Assembly: GCA_035196065.1 (NCBI GenBank)
Contig: CP136575.1
Coordinates: 897,001-961,000, forward strand
Origin: Sphingobium sp.
GTDB lineage: Bacteria; Pseudomonadota; Alphaproteobacteria; Sphingomonadales; Sphingomonadaceae
Direction: 5' to 3'
DNA: 64,000 bases
Part shown: in pieces, positions 60,989 through 64,000 of the stretch
How the letters are laid out: each line of letters begins with the position of its first letter
Position numbering within the stretch: the first letter of the stretch is position 1
Notes under the pieces: generated by a model
Database searches by the model: none
Told to the model about the DNA's origin: nothing
The model's input: the letters and a program-made list of their open reading frames with translations, nothing else
Position numbers and translations under genes: made by a program

Positions 60989-61390
60989 TCAGTCTACTCT
61001 GGCACGCTCAAAGTGCTGTATAGCGGTCGGAATTTCAACCCAAGCGTGACGCGTTACTCCCCAAACAGAACGGACCGGCTGCATCGAATGCGGATCGTCA
61101 AAGAGGCCTATCGGGACACCCGTCACATCGGGGTTTTTCATGCCCCGCATAAACACAGTCGTACCGCATTCCGGGCAAAAAAATTGATCAAAACTTCCAC
61201 CAAGATCAGTCGGGCGGCTGAAATGTTTCGATTCCCCTTCAATTTTGACCTGATCGTGAGGATAATAGGCCGCTTCTCCAAAGGGCGACCCGGACCGCTT
61301 CTGGCAGGCGAAGCAGTGGCAAGCGACAACAGCCACGGTAGGGCCGGGCACTTCAACGTGCAATTGTCCGCACTGACATGAAGCTCTCAT
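60989..61390 (-). CDS. GFA-family zinc protein
   Basis: A 133-residue protein of the glutathione-dependent formaldehyde-activating enzyme fold. Zinc cysteines are CQCG near the start, CHCFACQKRSG, and CPECGTTVF. GFA members bind glutathione or serve in detoxification; few are verified enzymes. It is cargo-like between the integrase and the regulators. Confidence 0.88.
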   Translation of the reverse strand: MRASCQCGQLHVEVPGPTVAVVACHCFACQKRSGSPFGEAAYYPHDQVKIEGESKHFSRPTDLGGSFDQFFCPECGTTVFMRGMKNPDVTGVPIGLFDDPHSMQPVRSVWGVTRHAWVEIPTAIQHFERARVD

Positions 61391-61536
61391 GGAATTAACG
61401 TATCAGACGCATCTCAAGCCAGCAATCGCTGTTATATCCCGCCGACATCCGAATTCGATGAGCAAGCGCGATTACGCCAACGGCGCAAACGCTGTCGCCA
61501 TCTGCCACACATTGCATGCCCGCCCCGGACCAAACT

Positions 61537-61749
61537 TCATTGCAGGTCGAGCGATAACCGCAAAAGGCGCTGTCGCGCGACCAGCGCGTGCAGACTGGCT
61601 GTTGTAACCCGTGTCGATTTGCCAAGTTTCACAACGTCGATCTGGTTTGTCGCAATCAACTCATACAGCTTGGTGCGACCGACGCCGATCATGCGGGCAG
61701 CGTCGTCTATCTTCACGCAAATCGGGTCGGGGGGAACCGGCGCGATCAT
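61537..61749 (-). CDS. Excisionase-like helix-turn-helix protein
   Basis: A 70-residue protein with a winged-helix (MerR/excisionase-type) DNA-binding segment: KIDDAARMIGVGRTKLYELIATNQIDVVKLGKSTRV. It starts at 61749 with a 4 bp overlap to the AlpA gene. It probably controls integrase or excision. Confidence 0.8.
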   Translation of the reverse strand: MIAPVPPDPICVKIDDAARMIGVGRTKLYELIATNQIDVVKLGKSTRVTTASLHALVARQRLLRLSLDLQ

Positions 61750-61952
61750 GGCACGGCGCTTTCGTTGCGGAAGCCGACCGGATCGGCGATCCAGCGATTG
61801 ACGGCGGACTCGCGCCAGCCAGCACCGTGAACACTGATCTTCAACTGACACGGGAAGGTCCCTTCGGCGATCTTGCGATACATGGTCGAACGAGACAGGC
61901 CGGTTCGTGCCAAAACGGTTTTCAGTCGGATAATTCTTTCTTGGTCGGACAT
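61746..61952 (-). CDS. AlpA-family phage regulatory protein
   Basis: A 68-residue AlpA-type activator: IIRLKTVLARTGLSRSTMYRKIAEGTFPCQLKISVHGAGWRESAVNRWI. In P4-like elements AlpA switches integrase expression. The start at 61952 is preferred to further in-frame codons upstream, because the sequence after it matches the family start. Confidence 0.87.
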   Translation of the reverse strand: MSDQERIIRLKTVLARTGLSRSTMYRKIAEGTFPCQLKISVHGAGWRESAVNRWIADPVGFRNESAVP

Positions 61953-62311
61953 GGGATGCAATTCCATTCGTTGACAGTCATTGGCTCCCCATGAGCTGAG
62001 AATTGGCGAGGGTGTTTGACCGCGCAAGAGCCTTTTCGGGGACAGTGAACGCAGGCGCGCGAAAAGCGGCACAGGGTGGCGAACGACAAAGAACGGCTAT
62101 GAAAGAATAGAGCCGACTATGGACGGTGGCACTTGGCGGGGAAATACGGGCAAAATTTATGCTGTTTGCGTTGATCTTTCGCCATCATCGACAAATTTCG
62201 ACACCTCTGGCGCAAAACCCAGTCGGCGGAGGGCGGAATCTTCGCCTGAGTCGGACGTTGCCGCCGAACACGAAGCGCAACCGGCAAATGTGCCGCTTCA
62301 CTTCGTGCGCA
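61953..62311. other. Gene-poor region inside the element
   Basis: A 359 bp stretch between alpA and copD. Short open frames exist on both strands, but none has family-like sequence or a clear ribosome site. It may contain the alpA promoter (leftward) and a copD trailer. Nothing else is recognised. Confidence 0.5.
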
Positions 62312-63229
62312 TCAGTTTGCAGGCGCGAGCGTCCCCAACCAAGCGACCAGCGCCAAGACAGCAGCACCGGCAGCGGCTTCCAGCGCGACCGAGATGCGCA
62401 AGCGCTTCCACGCCCCGTCGGAGTGGTCGCTTGCCGCCGTGCGTTCCAGCGTAGGCGTCAATCTCCAACGATTGTTGGCGGCAAGGCTCAGCATTGCGGC
62501 AAATAGCACGAGCTTCGCCCCCAGCAGCAGGCCGTAGGTCGATTGGAACAGCTTAGTGAAGTCCGCACCCAGAATCGCGTAGCCGTTGAACAGGCCGGTG
62601 AGCAGGATGATTGCGACTGCTACCGTTCCCACCCGCGCGAATTCTGCAAGCAAACGGGCGGCAAGAGTGACCTGCGCCTCGCCTTGCGCGGGGCGCGCGA
62701 GCAACAAGCAAAAGGCCGCTATTCCACCAATCCATAAAGCTGCGGCAATCATGTGCGCGATGTCGCTGATCCGGTGCGCGGCTCCAAGCGGGCCTTCCGT
62801 CGCGGCGGCGTGACCGGACCACAACAGCGTCGCCAGCGCAATCGAACCACCGACCATAGCTACGACGTATCGAGGCGTTTGCGTTCGCCGCAGCAGGACG
62901 AGCGCGGCGAGGGTCGCTACAAGCGCCGCCATCCGGACGAGGAATGCCGCGCCTTGTTCGGTGTTGCCAGCCATCGACACCAGCATTGGAAAGTCTAGTG
63001 CGGTTATTGCCACGCCCATCATGGCGGCGCTGGATATTGCGAAACTCGCTGCCGACAGCGGCAATGCAGCCAACGCCAGCCAAAGCAGCTTTCCGCCAAG
63101 CGGCAGGACCACGCCGTCTTCGCGTTCGGAACGGGTAAAGCTGTAGAGCGGAAAAGCCGCCAACCCGACAAGCAGCATCAGGTCCGCGTAAAGCGCGAAC
63201 CGGATCGCAACCAGCCCCCAATCGGCCAC
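62312..63229 (-). CDS. copD: CopD-family copper membrane protein
   Basis: A 305-residue inner-membrane protein with eight predicted helices. The CopD signature includes the DIAHMIAAALWIGGIAAF segment with its His, and GHAAATEGPLGAAHRISD, likely copper-binding. It takes copper across the inner membrane with CopC. It starts 3 bp after copC. Confidence 0.9.
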   Translation of the reverse strand: MADWGLVAIRFALYADLMLLVGLAAFPLYSFTRSEREDGVVLPLGGKLLWLALAALPLSAASFAISSAAMMGVAITALDFPMLVSMAGNTEQGAAFLVRMAALVATLAALVLLRRTQTPRYVVAMVGGSIALATLLWSGHAAATEGPLGAAHRISDIAHMIAAALWIGGIAAFCLLLARPAQGEAQVTLAARLLAEFARVGTVAVAIILLTGLFNGYAILGADFTKLFQSTYGLLLGAKLVLFAAMLSLAANNRWRLTPTLERTAASDHSDGAWKRLRISVALEAAAGAAVLALVAWLGTLAPAN

Positions 63230-63232
63230 GCC

Positions 63233-63610
63233 TTACTTGACCTTGAAGGCGAACTCGCTGCCCATCCGGTGGCTGTCCGCGCCCGCCGCCGACCATTTGA
63301 CGGTGTAGCTGCCCGGAACCAGCGCCTTTTTGAGCAGCAACGTCATCGACTTGCCGTCTTTGCCCATTTGCGAACTGTGCGCCATTTTCATCGGTGCATG
63401 ATCCTTCATGCCTGGCATTCCGGTCATGATGACTTCGGTCTTGATCGTCGGCGCGATCAGCTTTTCGCTGAACTTCAGTTCGATCCGCGCTGGTTTTGAA
63501 ACCGTTGCGTTCGCGGCTGGAGTAGAGCCAACAAGCTTCACGTGTGCGAGCGCCACGCCGGGGATGGCGACCAGCAACGCGGCGGCGAGCGGTAGGAAAT
63601 TGCGACGCAT
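63233..63610 (-). CDS. copC: CopC-family periplasmic copper protein
   Basis: A 125-residue protein with a signal peptide ending ALA and a mature start AHVKLVGSTPAANATV; the N-terminal His is the usual Cu(II) ligand. A Met/His-rich stretch GMPGMKDHAPMKMAHSSQM (about residues 63-81) could bind Cu(I). It has the cupredoxin-like CopC fold. A GGAGATAAAA ribosome site precedes the start. Confidence 0.9.
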   Translation of the reverse strand: MRRNFLPLAAALLVAIPGVALAHVKLVGSTPAANATVSKPARIELKFSEKLIAPTIKTEVIMTGMPGMKDHAPMKMAHSSQMGKDGKSMTLLLKKALVPGSYTVKWSAAGADSHRMGSEFAFKVK

Positions 63611-63665
63611 TTTTATCTCCTGAAATGCTATGTGTTTGAGTAGGAATACGCAGGAGCGCCCCACA

Positions 63666-63686
63666 CCCCTCAAACTTATTGAGGGG
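63666..63686. promoter_or_regulatory. Palindrome in the copC-cnrY divergent promoter region
   Basis: CCCCTCAA-ACTTA-TTGAGGGG is a perfect 8 bp inverted repeat, 56 bp from the copC start and 53 bp before the CnrY-like start. It is well placed to control both genes. It does not match the CueR or CopY operators I know. Confidence 0.5.
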
Positions 63687-63739
63687 GAAGCGCGCAGCCC
63701 GCGTATATAAAGTCACGAAACATTTTGCTGGATACCTAT

Positions 63740-63994
63740 ATGGACGAGACCCTCAGGAAACTTGGCGACGCACCGGTCCCGCGCGCGCTGGCGCAGATCG
63801 ACGATGCCGTGATGTCCGCCTTTACGCAGCGCCAGAGCGAGGCGCGGGCAAACTCGCGGCTGTTTTCTGCGGCGGCGGTGCTTGCCTTGGGCATCGGTTA
63901 TGCCGGTGGCAGCATCATGCCCGCGCCCGCCAGTGCAAGCGAACTTGCCCTGTCTGAAACCGCGCTAGCGCCCTCGACGCTGCTGGATTTCTGA
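63740..63994 (+). CDS. CnrY/NccY-like anti-sigma factor candidate
   Basis: An 84-residue protein with a charged N-terminal cytoplasmic half and one membrane helix (residues 43-64, SRLFSAAAVLALGIGYAGGSI). Size and layout resemble CnrY-type membrane anti-sigma factors that hold an ECF sigma factor until a periplasmic sensor detects metal. The next gene starts at 63993. Weak sequence conservation makes this an inference. The ATG at 63740 is preferred to the upstream TTG. Confidence 0.5.
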   Translation: MDETLRKLGDAPVPRALAQIDDAVMSAFTQRQSEARANSRLFSAAAVLALGIGYAGGSIMPAPASASELALSETALAPSTLLDF

Positions 63995-64000
63995 TGCGGT
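63993..64000 (+). CDS. Start of a further gene cut by the window edge (partial)
   Basis: ATGCGGT begins inside the stop of the CnrY-like gene (TGATG overlap). In cnrYXH-type clusters the next gene encodes the periplasmic metal sensor CnrX. Only two codons are visible, so this is context only. Confidence 0.3.

Larger units (their letters stand above)
59679..64000 (+). mobile_element. Left part of an integrative element carrying copper genes
   Basis: A P4-type integrase, an AlpA-type regulator and an excisionase-like HTH protein are followed by copDC and a CnrY-like gene, which continue past the window. The core genes to the left (TVP38-disulfide reductase) look intact. The exact att site was not found; the 272 bp before the integrase contain no complete tRNA. 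The element's right boundary is beyond 64000. Confidence 0.6.

Noticed and set aside
62119-62506. Overlapping rightward open frames in the element gap
   Set aside because: They run into copD antisense sequence, lack ribosome sites and have compositionally odd products.

Overview
The window looks like chromosomal DNA of an alphaproteobacterium of the Sphingomonadaceae. The evidence is its GC-rich coding sequence, a LexA box of the alphaproteobacterial type (GTTC-N7-GTTC) in front of an mmcB gene, a COQ9 protein, the zinc-ribbon-free form of ribosomal protein L36, a DUF2093 protein, a TonB-dependent receptor with sphingomonad-like plug sequence, and the sucC-etfB-etfA order. The genus cannot be decided from the sequence alone. 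No rRNA, tRNA, CRISPR array or insertion sequence was seen.

Layout. 1-6.5 kb: end of a membrane protein, uvrB, a SpoIIAA-like protein, a secreted CHAP amidase, a merC-zur pair behind a possible zinc operator, and dxs. 6.5-15.7 kb: a long leftward gene string purE-purK-folA-M19 dipeptidase-ribF-unknown-ileS-lspA-two small DUF3035-like lipoproteins, mostly with 3-50 bp gaps or 4-8 bp overlaps. 15.8-20.6 kb: a diguanylate cyclase, gpmA, a stretch that may encode a small RNA, an acetyltransferase, an M14 carboxypeptidase, a DUF4136 lipoprotein, rpmJ and a frameshifted HAD hydrolase. 20.7-25.6 kb: sucC, then etfB-etfA behind a palindromic operator of the kind used by MerR-type fatty-acid or branched-chain regulators, a TonB-C-domain protein and a crotonase. 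25.6-28.1 kb: a four-gene leftward cluster of unknown function headed by a membrane-anchored LuxR-type regulator. 28.1-35.9 kb: DUF2093, an M23 peptidase, a VasI-like secreted protein, then a TonB-dependent receptor followed by two overlapping genes for TPR-containing 2-oxoglutarate/iron oxygenases. 35.9-45.9 kb: clpB and a set of exported peptide- and amide-cleaving enzymes (M17 aminopeptidase, penicillin-acylase-family enzyme, M16 peptidase). 46-54.5 kb: tspO, ubiK-like, ybjN-like, two hotdog thioesterases, mmcB, DUF3604, a sterol-desaturase-family protein, an Old Yellow Enzyme, an EamA transporter and COQ9. 54.6-59.5 kb: feoA-feoB behind a likely Fur box, ssb, and a TVP38 membrane protein overlapping a flavin disulfide reductase. 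59.7-64 kb: the left part of an integrative element with a P4-type integrase, a GFA protein, two small DNA-binding proteins, copC-copD and a CnrY-like anti-sigma candidate at the window edge.

How the parts fit. Most of the window is core housekeeping DNA with short metabolic and repair operons. Three metal or stress circuits can be read from operator-like sites: Zur at merC-zur, Fur at feoAB and LexA at mmcB. The most unusual content is the receptor plus double-oxygenase locus with its start-proximal palindrome (30.1-35.9 kb), the LuxR-membrane cluster (25.6-28.1 kb), the possible small RNA at 17.2-17.36 kb and the copper element at the right edge.
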